The notes: generated by a model from the letters alone, not told the origin. Positions 15,802 to 25,796 are shown, counted from the first letter of the stretch. The stretch is DNA of 42,002 nt from CAYVBN01 sp964538565 (GCA_964538565.1 CAZIGW010000179.1:1-42002), one strand, 5' to 3'. A program made the numbers and translations.

Positions 15802-16839
15802 CTAGGGTTTCGGCTTCCACCCCGAAGCCTTGAGCTCGGCGTTCACCCGGTCGGCCAGGCTGAAATCGAACACCGCGGATGTCGGCGGGATTTTCGCCGG
15901 CGGCATGCCCAGCATGTCGCCCCGCAACTCGATCTCAGCCTTCTGCGCCTCCGGCGAGATCGTCCCGTCCTCGGCCATCACCTTGCGCAGCTCGTCATAG
16001 CCGTGCGCGGCGCCGCTGGGCGAAGATTTCATTACGCGGACGAAGACGTCGATCGCCTGGTCGCGCAGGTCGCGTGCGTAGATCATGCCCTTGCGGGTGG
16101 CGCGCACGAATTTCAGGACCGTGTCCGGGTGGTTCTTGATCATGTCGTCGGAGGTGGCGAGCCCGTTGAAGGTCGAACGTACCTCCTTGGCGAAGTCGAC
16201 CACCAGATGCCCCTGATCGAAGCCGCCGCCCGACTTGAGGGTCTCCACTTCCGCCGGCTGCAGCACGGCCGCCGGCAGCGAGCCGGACCGGACGATCGCC
16301 ATGCGGGTGCCGAGCGCGGATCCCATCGGGGTGAAGGACACGAAGTCGTTCGGCAGCCCGCGCTTCTTGAGCAGGTAGCGGATCGCGACCTCGCCGGTGT
16401 CGCCGCGGCTGACGATGCCGATCTGCTTTCCCTTGAGATCCTCGAACGTCTTGATCTCGGGATGCGTGGTCCACAACTGCCAGCTCGGACGATCCTCGCC
16501 GACCAGCAGCACCTTGAGGTGCGCGCCCTTCATGATGCCGCTGATCGCGGAGGAGCCCGACGTGCTGAATTGCACGTTGCCGGAGATGAGAGCCGGCGTG
16601 GCGACCCCGCCGCCGGCCTCCACGACGTCGAGGTCGAGCCCTTCTTCCTTGTAGAAACCCTTGTCGATCGCGGTGAAAAAGAAGATGAACGAGGCCGTCA
16701 ACGTCGGATACGTGACCTTGACCTTCTCGGCCCCGTAACCCGGGACACAGCCGAAAACGCACGCGGCGAGCGCGATCCCCGTCCAGCACGCCGCCTTGCG
16801 GCCCGTCTGCAAGAATCCATATCTGCTCGTTTCGAGCAT
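15802..16839 (-). CDS. ABC transporter substrate-binding protein, SsuA/TauA (NMT1) type (transporter 2)
   Basis: A 345-residue periplasmic receptor. The signal region has a basic start, a hydrophobic core with Cys residues (AACVFGCVPGYGA) and then VKVTYPTLTASFIFFFTAI. FYKEEGLDLDVVEAGGG and LISGNVQFSTSGSSAISG are typical of the NMT1/SsuA fold, and LKGKQIGIVSRGDTGEVAIRY forms the hinge lobe. The Cys in the signal might allow lipidation, but the lipobox is not convincing. A clear GGGAGGAGGGAG lies before the ATG at 16839. It supplies the ATPase and permeases downstream. The ligand is unknown. Confidence 0.93.
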   Translation of the reverse strand: MLETSRYGFLQTGRKAACWTGIALAACVFGCVPGYGAEKVKVTYPTLTASFIFFFTAIDKGFYKEEGLDLDVVEAGGGVATPALISGNVQFSTSGSSAISGIMKGAHLKVLLVGEDRPSWQLWTTHPEIKTFEDLKGKQIGIVSRGDTGEVAIRYLLKKRGLPNDFVSFTPMGSALGTRMAIVRSGSLPAAVLQPAEVETLKSGGGFDQGHLVVDFAKEVRSTFNGLATSDDMIKNHPDTVLKFVRATRKGMIYARDLRDQAIDVFVRVMKSSPSGAAHGYDELRKVMAEDGTISPEAQKAEIELRGDMLGMPPAKIPPTSAVFDFSLADRVNAELKASGWKPKP

Positions 16840-16884
16840 GCTCCCTCCTCCCTCGGTTCGGCGGTCAGACCCCCGCCTTTCTGA

Positions 16885-17771
16885 TCATGCGGCCCGCGCT
16901 TCCCTCGGCACGGCGAAGTATGCGCCGAGCCAGTCGGCGACCACGTTGCGCACGCGTGTGTTGCTCTCTGCGAACATGAAGTGATCCGTGTCGGCGAAGA
17001 GATGCAATTCCGTCGGCTGGCCCGCGCGTTTGAACATCTCGATCGATTGCTCGACCGGCGTCACGGAATCGTTCGCGCTGTGCAGCAGCAGTACCGGCCG
17101 CGGGGCGATCGCGCCGATCACGTCCTCGGCGCGGAAATCGTACATGCTCCGGGCGGTCTCGGCGGGAAACATCTGGATCGAACGTTCGACCACGTGCGTG
17201 CGAAGGTGCGGCGGGATGGGTACGATGTCGTAGCGCGGCACCATCAGCGACTGGCCGGTACGCTCGCGATGCCGGCGTCCCTCCTCCAGCATGGCGGTGA
17301 ACCTGGCCCAGGCTTCCGGCGTCGGATGCTGGCCGCGGAACTTGCGCTCGCCATGTCCCCACCCGGACGCGGAGATCACCGCTGCGAACCGGTCATCGAC
17401 GCCGGCCGTATAGACGGCGACGGCCGCCCCGAAGCTGCTGCCCATCACGGCGACGCGCGCCGGATCGACGTGCGGGTGCCGCGCGAGGAATGTCAGGGCG
17501 TTCCGCGTGTCGCTCACCTGGTCGAGGCAGAGAATGCGCCCCTTCTCGCCGCCGCTTTCGCCGCAGCCGCGCATGTCGAATCGCAGCGTCACATACCCGA
17601 GCTTCTCGAACATGGCGCACGGCTGCAGCACGTTGCCGGCGTTCATATTGCTGCCGAAACCGTGCAGGACGATGAACGCCGGGCGCCGCTCGCCGGGCCT
17701 CACGTCGTCCGGCACGCACACGACGCCGACGAGATCGAGACCGTCAGACTGGAACGTGATTCGTTCTTCAC

Positions 17772-17775
<4 letters not shown>
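16885..17775 (-). CDS. Alpha/beta hydrolase (acyl-peptidase/BAAT-like)
   Basis: A 296-residue alpha/beta hydrolase. Visible elements are the oxyanion block VLHGFGSNMN, RFDMRGCGES, the nucleophile elbow GSSFGA (Ser about residue 113), the acid in HSANDSVTPVEQ and the base in ADTDHFMF. The start overlaps the ATPase stop by 4 nt, so it is firmly within the operon between the two ABC systems. It probably cleaves an ester or a C-C bond in an imported compound or a ring-cleavage product. The sequence is closer to esterase/acyl-peptidase types than to MhpC-like ring-fission hydrolases, so the role is unsettled. Confidence 0.88.
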
Positions 17776-18620
<845 letters not shown>

Positions 18621-18627
18621 TCCTGCG

Positions 18628-19467
18628 TCATCGCTGGTCGGACCGCCACGGGGCGAGCCGGCGCTCCAGCGCGCGCAGGGCGGCGTTGAGGGTCACGCCC
18701 GCGGTCGCCAGAATGCCGACTCCGACAAAAACCTGCGCCGTGTCATAAAGTCCGCCCGCCTGGAAGATCAGATAGCCGAGACCCTGGTTGGATGCGTAGA
18801 TCTCGGCCACCACGACCATCACGAGGGCGCGGCCGATCGCGAGCCGCATGCCGGCCAGGATGAAGGGCAGCGCCGAGGGCAGCACGATCTTGACCAGCAC
18901 CTGGCGCTCGCTCGCCGTGAACGAACGCGCCGTTTCGATCAGCCGCGCGTCGACCTGGGACACCCCGGCTTCCGTGTTGATCAGCATGATGATGAACGAG
19001 CCAATGAACACGAGCGCGATCTTCGAGGTGAAACCGATGCCGAGCCAGATGATCAGGAGCGGCAGGAAGGCGACCTGCGGCGAGGCGTAGAGCGCGGCGA
19101 CGAACGGCTCGATCGTCGCGCTGATCAACGGCGAGCGCCCCATCAGCAGTCCGAGCGGAACCCCGACCAGCACCGACAGCGCGAAGCCCATGACGAGGAC
19201 CTGCGCGCTCGCCGCGATGTGCGGCCAGATGCTGCCGTCGGAGACCATCTCCACCAGCTTGGCGGCGATCAGGCTTGGGCTGCTGGCAAACAGCGGATCG
19301 AGAAGGCCGGCGCGCGCCGCCCCCTCCCAGACGCCGAAGAACACCCCCAGCGCCAGGAAGCGCAACGCATAGGCAAGCGTTGCGTGCCCGGGCAGCCGTC
19401 GCGAAACGGGAGCGCGGATCGATCGCGTGGGCGGAGCCGGAACGCTCGGCGTGTCCTGCGCCGTCAT
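18628..19467 (-). CDS. ABC transporter permease, SsuC/TauC type (transporter 1)
   Basis: A 279-residue BPD permease with a 30-residue Pro-rich cytoplasmic tail, then about six membrane segments. The coupling block is ARSFTASERQVLVKIVLP followed by LAGMRLA. With the ATPase that follows after 7 nt it makes a minimal homodimeric importer. It stands 73 nt after the LDH2-type dehydrogenase, within the ring-cleavage operon, suggesting uptake of the compound that is oxidised and cleaved by those enzymes. Confidence 0.92.
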   Translation of the reverse strand: MTAQDTPSVPAPPTRSIRAPVSRRLPGHATLAYALRFLALGVFFGVWEGAARAGLLDPLFASSPSLIAAKLVEMVSDGSIWPHIAASAQVLVMGFALSVLVGVPLGLLMGRSPLISATIEPFVAALYASPQVAFLPLLIIWLGIGFTSKIALVFIGSFIIMLINTEAGVSQVDARLIETARSFTASERQVLVKIVLPSALPFILAGMRLAIGRALVMVVVAEIYASNQGLGYLIFQAGGLYDTAQVFVGVGILATAGVTLNAALRALERRLAPWRSDQR

Positions 19468-19540
19468 GACGGGCGCACTCCCCGAGACCGATGTGCCGAC
19501 GCCGTTGCGGGTCGCCGCGCGGCCGATATCGCTTGCCGGT

Positions 19541-20638
19541 TCATTGCGCCACCTGCGGATCGCGCACGGGCGGCAGATCGACGTTCAACTGCCCGGCCAG
19601 CTCGACGAGGTCGCGCCATGTCTTGCGCGCAATCACGATGCCGCTCGTCCGCTGCGCCCGCGCCTCGCGCCCGCCGCGCTCGCCCGGCAAGAGGATTTCA
19701 TCGAAGCCGGTCTGTCGCGGCAGTCCCTTGGTCATCGTCCCGAGCGCGTCGATGTCGCGGCGATAGTCATCGAGCGGGCGAAAGGCCGCGATGTCGACGG
19801 CGATCAGCATGGCATTCTGCATGTGGCGGCGCTGTCCCGACCCCACCATGGCGGACAGGATCGGCGTGCCGGCGAGCACGCCGGTGAGGCATTCGAACAT
19901 GAAGGACAGTCCCGATCCCTTGGCGCCGCCGACCGGCAACGGAATGACGGCCGCCGCCGCGTCGGTCGTCGGCGATCCGTCCTTTGCCAGCGCCCATCCG
20001 GCGGGAATCGGCGTTCCGGCACGGCGGGCGGACGCGATGCGGCCCATCGCGGCGACGCTCGTCGCCATGTCGAGAACGACGGGCTCGCTGGAGCCCGGGA
20101 CCGCGATCGCGATCGGGCTGGTGGAGAGGCTGGAAACGCGCGCGCCGTGGTAGGCCATGCTGGGAGGGCCGGCGCCGAGCACGATCCCGGCGCAGCCGCG
20201 CCGGGCGATCTGGTCGGCGTAGTAGCCGATGGCGCCGGTGTGCGCCGTGCGGCTGACAAGCCCGAGCCCAACGGTGAATTGGCCGGCCCGCGCCAAGGTT
20301 TCCTCGATCGCCCGGATCATCGCCACCGGGCCCGCCGCATAGGCGGCGTCGAGAACGAAGGACGCGCCCTTGTTCATTCGCACGCGCGGGCTGGCGGCCG
20401 GATCGAGCTCGCGGCGTTCGATGAAGCCGACGTATTGCGGCAACCGCGCGACGCCGTGCGATGCCACGCCACGCAGATCGGCCCACACCAGCACGTCGGC
20501 CACCGCCGCCGCATCCTGGCTCCGCATGCCCTTGGCCTCGAGCACCCGTGCGGCGAACCGCGCGAGCTCGAGATGAGCGACACGAATGCTCTCGTTCACA
20601 CGCGACAATCCGCCGTTGGTTGCACTTTCGCCCGACAC
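19541..20638 (-). CDS. LDH2-family (malate/L-lactate/ureidoglycolate type) NAD(P)-dependent dehydrogenase
   Basis: A 365-residue member of the LDH2/MDH2 fold, unrelated to Rossmann dehydrogenases. ADLRGVASHGVARLPQYV carries the conserved His-Gly segment. GIVLGAGPPSMAYHGA, DMATSVAAMGRI and GGAKGSGLSFMFECLTGVL are cofactor-binding and family blocks. These enzymes reduce 2-keto acids or oxidise 2-hydroxy acids. The GTG at 20638 gives the full frame; a second in-frame GTG at 20599 begins nearer the conserved VAHLELARFA and may be the real start. It lies between the dioxygenase and transporter 1 genes and so may act on a ring-cleavage or side-chain product. Confidence 0.9.
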   Translation of the reverse strand: MSGESATNGGLSRVNESIRVAHLELARFAARVLEAKGMRSQDAAAVADVLVWADLRGVASHGVARLPQYVGFIERRELDPAASPRVRMNKGASFVLDAAYAAGPVAMIRAIEETLARAGQFTVGLGLVSRTAHTGAIGYYADQIARRGCAGIVLGAGPPSMAYHGARVSSLSTSPIAIAVPGSSEPVVLDMATSVAAMGRIASARRAGTPIPAGWALAKDGSPTTDAAAAVIPLPVGGAKGSGLSFMFECLTGVLAGTPILSAMVGSGQRRHMQNAMLIAVDIAAFRPLDDYRRDIDALGTMTKGLPRQTGFDEILLPGERGGREARAQRTSGIVIARKTWRDLVELAGQLNVDLPPVRDPQVAQ

Positions 20639-20654
20639 GGCCGGACCATGGCGA

Positions 20655-21473
20655 TCAGGCCGCCCGGTCGTAGGCGAGAATTCCCATCCCGGTCGCCCAC
20701 GGCTTCACCGCCTCGTAGGCGACGACCCGCGCCCGGCGCTCGCCCATGACGCCGGCGAGGCAGATCCAGGCGAGCAGCTCGAGCGTGCCGGCGCCCGCCT
20801 TCAGGAGCTCGGAATCCGAATATTCCGCCAGCCGGTCGAGCTTTCCGCTCGCCATGTTGTCGAGGAAACGGGCGTCGAACTCGGTGTCGATGACGCCGTG
20901 ATTGAGTTCTCCCGGATCGTGCGACAGTCCTCCGGTGGCGACGACCGCGATCCGTTCCTCCGCCGCGTCGAGAACCGGCCGCAGGGTCTTTCCCAGCGCG
21001 AGGCAGCGCGCGGCGGTCGGACGCGGCGTCGCCAGCGTGTTGAACAGGATCGGCACCACCCGACGGTCCATCTTCGGCAGCAGAAAGCTCAGCGGCACCA
21101 TGGAGCCGTGGTCGAATTTCAGTTCGTGCGCGTAGCTCAGCTCGAAGCCGTGGGCGTAGCAGTGGTCGAGAATGCGTGCGGCGAGCGCCGGATTGCCCTT
21201 GACGTGCGACTTCTCGACCCGCAGCCACGGCTCGATCGGCCCCTCGAACGTCTCGCCGCGGCCGACGCAGAACGCCCCGATGTGATCGAGAAAGAAATTG
21301 GCCCAGTGCTCGGACGTGAGCAGGACGATCGTGTCCGGGGCCGCGGCCTCGAGTTCCTGTCGCATCGCGTCGTAGCCGCCGAACAGTGCGTCGACCTGGT
21401 TCTTCGGCGCGCGTTCGGTCCAGGCCCTGATTCCCGGTGCGTGGCTCGCGGCGCAGGCAAAGACGATCGGCAT
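20655..21473 (-). CDS. Class III extradiol ring-cleavage dioxygenase, LigB-type catalytic subunit
   Basis: A 272-residue catalytic subunit. Fe(II)-site residues recognised are His11 (ASHAPG), His56 (TSEHWANFF) and a late Glu (VVAYEAV). His122 (FDHGSMVPL) and His185 (GGLSHDPGE) are the second-shell and acid-base histidines of the LigB family. It opens a catechol-type ring next to the two hydroxyls with O2, as protocatechuate 4,5-dioxygenase does. The ATG at 21473 is 5 nt after the small-subunit stop. The first two genes of the long minus-strand operon are therefore a LigAB pair. No ring-fission dehydrogenase (LigC) is seen nearby, so the substrate may not be protocatechuate. Confidence 0.92.
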   Translation of the reverse strand: MPIVFACAASHAPGIRAWTERAPKNQVDALFGGYDAMRQELEAAAPDTIVLLTSEHWANFFLDHIGAFCVGRGETFEGPIEPWLRVEKSHVKGNPALAARILDHCYAHGFELSYAHELKFDHGSMVPLSFLLPKMDRRVVPILFNTLATPRPTAARCLALGKTLRPVLDAAEERIAVVATGGLSHDPGELNHGVIDTEFDARFLDNMASGKLDRLAEYSDSELLKAGAGTLELLAWICLAGVMGERRARVVAYEAVKPWATGMGILAYDRAA

Positions 21474-21478
21474 CGGAC

Positions 21479-21727
21479 TTACCCTCTGATGGCGTTGAGA
21501 TAGTCGGGCTCGGAAACCTCGTGCAGGATCGTGAACGGCCGCAGAATGAGGCCATGCACGCCGAGCCGGTAGAGCGCACCGATGTCGCGCGCGAGCACGG
21601 CCCTGCGTTCTTCCGCCGTCAGATCGTAGCTCGCCGCCACCGCGGCCGCGTCCTCGAAAAACCGCGCGCGGATCGCCGGATCGCGATTGACGTCGCGCAG
21701 AAGCTTGTTCAACGCGTAGGTGCTCAT
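21479..21727 (-). CDS. Extradiol dioxygenase small subunit, LigA-type
   Basis: An 82-residue all-helical protein matching LigA, the lid subunit of protocatechuate 4,5-dioxygenase. YALNKLLRDVNRDPAIRARF, then DLTAEERRAVLARDIGALYRLGVH, of which EERRAVLARDIGALYRLGVH is the best block, correspond to the conserved helices. It is about two thirds the size of LigA (about 139 residues), as in many LigA-like domains. It precedes the catalytic subunit by 5 nt and is the first gene of the operon. Confidence 0.9.
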   Translation of the reverse strand: MSTYALNKLLRDVNRDPAIRARFFEDAAAVAASYDLTAEERRAVLARDIGALYRLGVHGLILRPFTILHEVSEPDYLNAIRG

Positions 21728-22057
21728 GTCTCAACCCCGTCGCGGGGGGCCCTCGTCCCGCGCCATCCCGTCCGGACATCCGTACTCGGATCGTCCCACC
21801 CGCTCAATCGCCATCTATCGCCCCGTTCCCTTGCCTGCGCAAAGCGCCCCCTTGCCGGCAGCCCTTCGGCGCCCGGTCGAGCCGATGAGGCGTCTTGAAC
21901 CGTTCTCGCGGCGGCCCATGCGTATCGCCTCGCCAAATCCTTGCTATACTTGACCCGTGGGAAGGGATCCAATCGCAGGATGAGTGGGCGGAGCGGGGTC
22001 GGCAACTTTGTCGCAACCGTGCGACTTCTGACTGGGCGAGTCCGCTGGACGACCCCC
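21728..22057. other. Divergent gap between the dioxygenase operon and the plus-strand receptor row
   Basis: No gene is supported in these 330 nt. They must hold the promoter of the minus-strand dioxygenase operon. A TATACT hexamer is at 21945-21950, but no acceptable -35 box lies 16-18 bp away on the same strand, so no promoter is called. A partial match to the GRTACA element (CATGCGTATCG near 21917) lacks the second half-site. Confidence 0.4.
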
Positions 22058-22420
22058 ATGGCGCTCGCGCCGGCCGCCGGGATGGCGGCCGGCTCCGATC
22101 GTTCATCGGCTCAAGAGGGCCATGAGCATCCGCCAGCCCCAGTGGTCGAAGCCGCCAAGGGGCATCATTTCGCCGCCCGCTCCACACATTTCCAGGTTGT
22201 TGCGGTGCCGAACGGGCCCGAACTTGTCGTCCATGTCGACCATTCCGAGGCAAATGAGCCGGTGACGGGCCCGACCGTCGCGATTGCCCAGGACGCCCAG
22301 TCCGTTTCGGCGAGCGAGCGCGGCGCCGGAACCTATGCGGCGTCGGCCGCGTGGCTGACCGCCCCCGGAGAACGACGCATCGCCATCACGGTCAGCGCCG
22401 GCGACAGCCTGGACCAGGTC
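22058..22420 (+). pseudogene. Remnant of an RND efflux periplasmic adaptor (N-terminal part only)
   Basis: From the ATG at 22058 the frame reads a signal-like MALAPAAGMAAG, then SAQEGHEHPP and HFAARSTHFQVVAVPNGPEL, VDHSEANEPVTGPTVAIA, GTYAASAAWLTAPGERRIA and ITVSAGDS. These blocks resemble the His-rich N-terminal domain that precedes the barrel-sandwich region in CzcB/CusB-type adaptors of Hyphomicrobiales. Homology stops near 22420; the frame then runs on as nonsense into the receptor gene. No hairpin, lipoyl or membrane-proximal domain and no RND pump are present. It looks like a truncated, decaying gene. It might instead be a short secreted protein of the same fold. Confidence 0.5.
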
Positions 22421-22541
22421 GGTCGCGCCGCGATCGAGGCGAGAAGCTCCGATCGCAGCCGCGCCGTCTCTCGTCACTGTCGTCCGGTTCTCGCGCGGCC
22501 CTCGAGCCTCGCGCAGCACGTCTCGCAACACGGGAGTTACC

Positions 22542-23561
22542 ATGCGCCGGATCTTTCTTGCGTTCGCATTCGTCGGCCTGAGCGTCGTCACCGCATCGGC
22601 GCAGGGCGCCGCGCTCGAGAAGAAGACCGTCACGCTCGGAATCGGCGGGAAAATCCAGATTCCCTACCTGGCGGTGAACGTCGCCGAGCACCGCGGCTAC
22701 TTCAAGGAAGAAGGCCTGAAGGTCGATTTCAACGAGTTCCAGGGCGGCTCGGATTCGCTCAAGGCGCTTGTCGGCGGCAGCGTCGATCTCGTGTCAGGCG
22801 CCTATGAGCACACGCTCTACCTGCAGGCGCGCGGGCAGATCATCACGTCGATCGCCCTGCAGAACAATTCATTCGGCGTCGTCGTCGCGCTCACCAAGAA
22901 GCTCGCGGCGCAATACAGATCGCCCAAGGACCTGGTCGGGCTGAAGCTGGGCGTCACGGCCCCGGGATCGAGCAGCGCGCTGGCGCTCAGCCTGCTGCTG
23001 TCGAAGGAGGGGCTGAGCGCCGACCGGATTTCCGTCATCGGGGTTGGCGCCGGCAGCGCCGCCATCGCGATGATGAAGTCCGGGCGGCTCGACGGCGAAG
23101 CGAACTTCGATCCGGTGATCACGCGCCTCGTGCAGGATGGCGATCTCGTGCCGGTGGTCGACACACGCACCCGGAAGGGCCTCGACTATCTCTATGGCGG
23201 CGCATTCGCCGGTTCGGCCATCTCGACGACGCCGGACTTCATCAAGAAGAACCCGCACACCGTTCAGGCGTTCGTCAACGCCATGGTGAAGGCCTTGCGC
23301 TGGCTGCAGACGGCCTCGGCCGAAGAGATTGCGGCATCGCTTCCGCTCGAGTTCTACGCCGGCGACAAGGAGCTCTACAAGAAGGCGCTCGAGGCGAACC
23401 GCGAGATGCTGTCGAAGGACGCCATCGTCACGCCCGAGCTTGCCGGCAACACCTACCGGCTCATCGCCTCATTCAATGAGGACGTCCGCAACGCCCATGT
23501 CGACATGAGCAAGACCTACGACAGTTCGTTCGCCGAAACCGCAAACAAGACCCTCAGGTAG
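22542..23561 (+). CDS. ABC transporter substrate-binding protein, SsuA/TauA (NMT1) type
   Basis: A 339-residue periplasmic receptor. The signal peptide of about 21 residues ends ASAQG. VTLGIGGKIQIPYLAVNVAE, FKEEGLKVDFNEFQGGSDSL and LVGGSVDLVSGAYEH are typical NMT1-family blocks. LKLGVTAPGSSSALAL and SVIGVGAGSAAIAMMKSGRL form the second lobe. It is followed after 20 nt by a deacetylase-fold gene. No ATPase or permease is on this strand, so it may feed transporter 1 (17772-19467), which lacks a receptor. The ligand is unknown. Confidence 0.92.
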   Translation: MRRIFLAFAFVGLSVVTASAQGAALEKKTVTLGIGGKIQIPYLAVNVAEHRGYFKEEGLKVDFNEFQGGSDSLKALVGGSVDLVSGAYEHTLYLQARGQIITSIALQNNSFGVVVALTKKLAAQYRSPKDLVGLKLGVTAPGSSSALALSLLLSKEGLSADRISVIGVGAGSAAIAMMKSGRLDGEANFDPVITRLVQDGDLVPVVDTRTRKGLDYLYGGAFAGSAISTTPDFIKKNPHTVQAFVNAMVKALRWLQTASAEEIAASLPLEFYAGDKELYKKALEANREMLSKDAIVTPELAGNTYRLIASFNEDVRNAHVDMSKTYDSSFAETANKTLR

Positions 23562-23581
23562 TCACCGGAAGGCAAGGCCAC

Positions 23582-24460
23582 ATGACGCGACAAGAACAGA
23601 AGACCAAAGGATTTTCCTGGCCAAACGGCGCACGCATCGCCGTGGTAGTGTCCTGCCTGCTGGAGAACTGGTCGGACGGCAAGGGGCCGCCCTTCTCGGT
23701 GCAGACCACGGCCTTGAAGCCCGGCACACCCGACCGCGCCGCCGCCACCTGGGGCACCTACGGCGGCCGCGCCGGCGTGTGGCGGCTGCTCAAGATTCTC
23801 GACGAGAACCGGGTGCCCGCAACCTTCATCGCCAATGCCCGCTCGATGGAGCTGCACCCCAGCGCCGTCGCACAGATCGTCAAGTCGGGCCATGAGATCG
23901 CCGCCCACTCCTACACGCAGGACACGATCCTCGCCTACCTGACGCCGGAGGAGGAGCGGGGCGTCGTCCGCCGATGCGTCGACGTCTTCCGCCGCATGAC
24001 CGGCGCGGCCCCGAAGGGGTGGCTCAGCCCGGTGGTGTCGCCGACCGAGAACACGGAAAGCCTTCTCGCGCAGGAAGGTTTTCTCTGGTACGGCGACTAC
24101 AACAATCTCGATCTACCTTGTTGCGTTCGGACGCCGAAAGGAACGATCGTCGCGCTGCCGCATTCGGATTTCGCCGACCATCGCGTTCTGCGCGGCAATC
24201 CGCGCGACTGGCACGACGTCTATTGCGACACGTTCGACTATCTCTACCGCAACGAGCCCACGTCCTATCTGAACCTCACGGTGCACTGCCATTTCGGCGG
24301 ACGCCCCTTGATGGCCGCCGTGATCGACAAGACGCTGAAATACATTCGCGGCTTTCCAGGCGTCTGGATCGTGCGGCACGACGAACTGGCCGAATGGGTG
24401 CTCAACAACGCGATCGACGAGTGGACGAACGAGGAGCGGTTCTTCGGGCCGGCCGCGTAG
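23582..24460 (+). CDS. Polysaccharide-deacetylase-fold (NodB/PuuE-like) hydrolase
   Basis: A 292-residue protein of the carbohydrate esterase 4 fold. TFIANARSMELHPSAV and SGHEIAAHSY (His104, His109) give the fold. The first NodB motif, normally TFDD, is replaced by CLLENWSDG, and the HSxxH motif has Gln after His109. This is the pattern of PuuE, the metal-independent allantoinase branch, rather than of chitin deacetylases. It probably cleaves an amide bond of a small molecule in the cytoplasm, since no signal peptide is seen. It lies between two receptor genes. Confidence 0.86.
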   Translation: MTRQEQKTKGFSWPNGARIAVVVSCLLENWSDGKGPPFSVQTTALKPGTPDRAAATWGTYGGRAGVWRLLKILDENRVPATFIANARSMELHPSAVAQIVKSGHEIAAHSYTQDTILAYLTPEEERGVVRRCVDVFRRMTGAAPKGWLSPVVSPTENTESLLAQEGFLWYGDYNNLDLPCCVRTPKGTIVALPHSDFADHRVLRGNPRDWHDVYCDTFDYLYRNEPTSYLNLTVHCHFGGRPLMAAVIDKTLKYIRGFPGVWIVRHDELAEWVLNNAIDEWTNEERFFGPAA

Positions 24461-24659
24461 TCCGGCGACGATGAGGATCCCGGCCTCGGCGGCGGCCCGG
24501 CCACCTAGGTGCCGCTCCAGGCCGTCCGAGCGCGCACGCCGACGTCCGGACCGGGTATCCGAATTCCGCGGGTCACCCTCGAAAAGGCTGCACGTTGCGC
24601 CGGCCCCTTCCGGCCCGTTAAAAATGCTGGATCGGACGAGGGCAAGAGGCGGTGCTGCG

Positions 24660-25700
24660 ATGATCGGAAGAACGAGGTTTGCGATCGCGCGGGGGTCCAC
24701 CAGGCTTGCAACGCTGTTCTCGGCCGCTCTCCTGTCCGTCATATCCGTCCATTCGCCACACGCACAAGGCCCGGCGCCCTGGCGGCACGGCATCATCTCG
24801 GCCAAGAGCGACGCCGGAATTCTCATGATGGTGACGCGCGGCTTCGCCGAGAAGCAGGGGCTGAAGCTCGAAATCGTGCAGTTCAAGAGCGATGCCATCG
24901 GCCTGAAAGCGCTGCTCGCCGGCGAAATCGACAGCTACGACGGCGCGCTGACCGGCACCGTGGTCGCGGCTTCGCACGGCGTCGACGTCAAGCTGATCGG
25001 CTGCCATTGGCCCGGCCTGCCGCACGGCTTCTTCGTCCGCGACAACATCAATTCGGCCGACGATCTTCGCGGCAAGACGATCGCCATCTCGACGCCGTTT
25101 TCCCATCCCGACGTCATCGCCCGGACGCTGCTCGCCAAGCACAATATCCAGCCCTCGGAGGTCAAGTTCGCCAACATGGGGGGCGACATCGACCGTTTCC
25201 GCGCGCTGGTTGCCGGCGTCGTCGACGCCACGGTGATCTCGAACGAGTACGTCCCGGTTGCCGCGAAGAACGGCATCAAGCTGTTGATCCCGGCCCGCGA
25301 GGTTCTGCCCGAGTACATGCGCCTGTGCATGTTCTCGACCGGCAAGACCCTCTACACCCGGCACGAGGACGCGATTCGCTTCATGGCGGCGGAGATGACG
25401 GCGCTGCGCTACGCGCTGACGCATCGCGAGGAGAGCCTGAAGCTGACCCAGGAGATCACCGGCATCAAGGCGGACGACCCGCGGCCGAGCTACGTGTTCG
25501 ACGATGCGGTCGCGACCTCCGGGGTCGATCCCGACATCTCCATCCCGATGGCGAAGGTGCAGTGGATGCGCGACCAGCTGGTCAAGGAGGGCCGGCTGGC
25601 CGCTGCCTTCGACATCACGAAGATGGTGGATCCCGACATCCGGGCGAAAGCTGCGGTCCGCGCGAGGGCGTCGGAACGCCCGGGCGAACAGGCCAAGTAG
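24660..25700 (+). CDS. ABC transporter substrate-binding protein, SsuA/TauA (NMT1) type
   Basis: A 346-residue periplasmic receptor. The ATG at 24660 follows AGAGG at 11 nt; an in-frame ATG at 24624 is possible. The signal ends near SPHAQG. FAEKQGLKLEIVQFKSDAIG, LLAGEIDSYDGALTG, LRGKTIAISTPFSHPD and FANMGGDIDRFRALVAGVVD are family blocks. It is only distantly like the receptor at 22542, so the two are likely not a recent duplication. Again no channel genes are adjacent. A strong hairpin lies 97 nt after its stop. Confidence 0.91.
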   Translation: MIGRTRFAIARGSTRLATLFSAALLSVISVHSPHAQGPAPWRHGIISAKSDAGILMMVTRGFAEKQGLKLEIVQFKSDAIGLKALLAGEIDSYDGALTGTVVAASHGVDVKLIGCHWPGLPHGFFVRDNINSADDLRGKTIAISTPFSHPDVIARTLLAKHNIQPSEVKFANMGGDIDRFRALVAGVVDATVISNEYVPVAAKNGIKLLIPAREVLPEYMRLCMFSTGKTLYTRHEDAIRFMAAEMTALRYALTHREESLKLTQEITGIKADDPRPSYVFDDAVATSGVDPDISIPMAKVQWMRDQLVKEGRLAAAFDITKMVDPDIRAKAAVRARASERPGEQAK

Positions 25701-25796
25701 TCTCCGGGGCGCGCCGCGATCGTGATCGACATTCTGCGAAGGGATCGAGCGGGCCTGATCCGTGCCCGGCGCCGGAGCCGAACGGCGAAGCCGACA

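Noticed and set aside
21917..21940. Partial match to the GRTACA operator (CATGCGTATCG) before the dioxygenase operon
   Set aside because: Neither outer GRTACA half-site is present at the right distance, so it does not meet the pattern of sites A to C.
21945..21950. TATACT hexamer as a -10 promoter box
   Set aside because: No acceptable -35 box lies 16-18 bp away on the same strand.
22421..22541. Continuation of the RND-adaptor remnant towards the receptor start
   Set aside because: The sequence in all three frames loses similarity, so the remnant is ended at 22420 and the receptor begins at its own ATG.
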